Assembly (NCBI GenBank): GCA_022560025.1
Contig: JAFISE010000290.1
Coordinates: 1-28,352 of the forward strand
Source of the DNA: Stagonosporopsis chrysanthemi
Lineage: Eukaryota; Ascomycota; Dothideomycetes; Pleosporales; Didymellaceae
Reading direction: 5' to 3'
DNA: 28,352 bases
A program made the position numbers and the translations under genes. This document shows, piece after piece, positions 27,961 through 28,352 of this stretch. The notes under the pieces were generated by a model. That model made no database searches. It saw nothing but the letters and a program-made list of their open reading frames with translations, and was not told where the DNA came from. Position 1 is the stretch's first letter. Every line of letters starts with the position of its first letter.

Positions 27961-28352
27961 TGCGCAGGTTGCTAGTATCGTTGTTAAAGAGAAGCAATGG
28001 TGAGACTCCGGTTCATCAGATAGGTCTACCGTGAGGGGCCAGGTGAAAGTAAGTTACGAGCAGGCACAACAATGAGACTAACAACGCGCCTGTAAACGGG
28101 TCTAGTATCTTCTAGTAGCTACTAAAAATAGGCTGCAAACACTTGTAATAATGTTTAAAGCACAGTCTCGGAGCCCGAAAATTTGCTTGGGTATGCAATC
28201 AAGGTCGGAAAGCGCAATTGAGTATTGTTTCGAAAGCTCTATCTAGGTCCATGATACAATCGGGTGCCAAAAGTCTGTTCGCGCGGGCGCACGAGCCACC
28301 ATCACCAAATATTTGCATCAACTTCAGTGAAGGATAAATCCACACAACGTGG
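27961..28352. other. Gene-free right end
   Basis: Upstream sequence of the coiled-coil gene. It contains GGTCTAGTATCTT (28099-28111) and the perfect palindrome TAGTAGCTACTA (28113-28124). No coding or RNA feature was recognised up to the window edge. Confidence 0.45.
28113..28124. repeat. 12-bp perfect palindrome TAGTAGCTACTA
   Basis: A self-complementary 12-mer directly after a GGTCTAGTATCTT motif. Together with the hairpin at 27274-27296 it brackets the coiled-coil gene. It could be a relic of a repeat or element edge; no target-site duplication was identified. Confidence 0.6.

Overview
The window looks like nuclear DNA of a filamentous ascomycete (Pezizomycotina, probably Dothideomycetes, but the species cannot be told). 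The reasons are short GT..AG introns of about 48-60 bp with CTAAC/CTGAC-like branch sites, fungus-restricted families (DUF3632, HET domain, NmrA-like, fungal DHA1 transporters, GH134, PL4 rhamnogalacturonan lyase), and monocistronic genes on both strands. I support 13 apparently intact protein genes and four broken ones. No rRNA, tRNA, CRISPR array or complete transposon was seen. One assembly gap of 92 N lies at 11279-11370.

Layout, left to right. 1-1470 has no supported gene. Then come a secreted GH134 endo-mannanase (1471-2150, +), a small Gly-rich protein (2392-2655, -) with a perfect TGACGTCA site upstream, a small Gly/Ala-rich membrane protein (3780-4289, +), a DUF3632 protein (4549-5544, -), a JmjC-like protein gene interrupted by one in-frame TGA (5992-7158, -), an NmrA-like protein (7682-8803, +), ribosomal protein eL24 (9113-9895, +) and a GNAT acetyltransferase (10516-11106, +). 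A HET-domain pseudogene (11259-13180, -) follows. Its 3' part contains a 12-bp coding minisatellite that runs into the gap.

The middle holds a secreted PL4 rhamnogalacturonan lyase (13581-15617, -) divergent from an MFS transporter (16127-17671, +). A second, seven-exon MFS gene (17840-19779, -) converges on the first and diverges from a YtcJ-type amidohydrolase (20481-22112, +). This block reads as a nutrient-acquisition or detoxification neighbourhood: pectin side-chain cleavage, two transporters and an amide/carbamate-type hydrolase. A functional link is inference from arrangement only.

The right part holds an INO80 complex subunit B (PAPA-1/Ies2-like) gene with an ambiguous 5' exon (22387-23618, possibly to 24017, -), a 22-bp x5 minisatellite (24348-24457), a C-terminal J-domain protein (24551-25747, -), a heavily decayed jacalin-like lectin gene (about 26154-27049, -), and a coiled-coil/Cys-rich gene stopped by one TGA (27436-27960, -). 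The coiled-coil gene has short palindromes sharing a 13-bp motif on either side.

The most notable pattern is that four accessory-type genes in 28 kb carry premature stops or frameshifts while the housekeeping and metabolic genes between them are intact. I found no convincing new multi-gene system. The best candidates for undescribed biology are the coiled-coil/Cys-rich family at the right end, the palindromic promoter element between the lyase and its transporter, and the tandem-acceptor 5' exon of the INO80 subunit gene.
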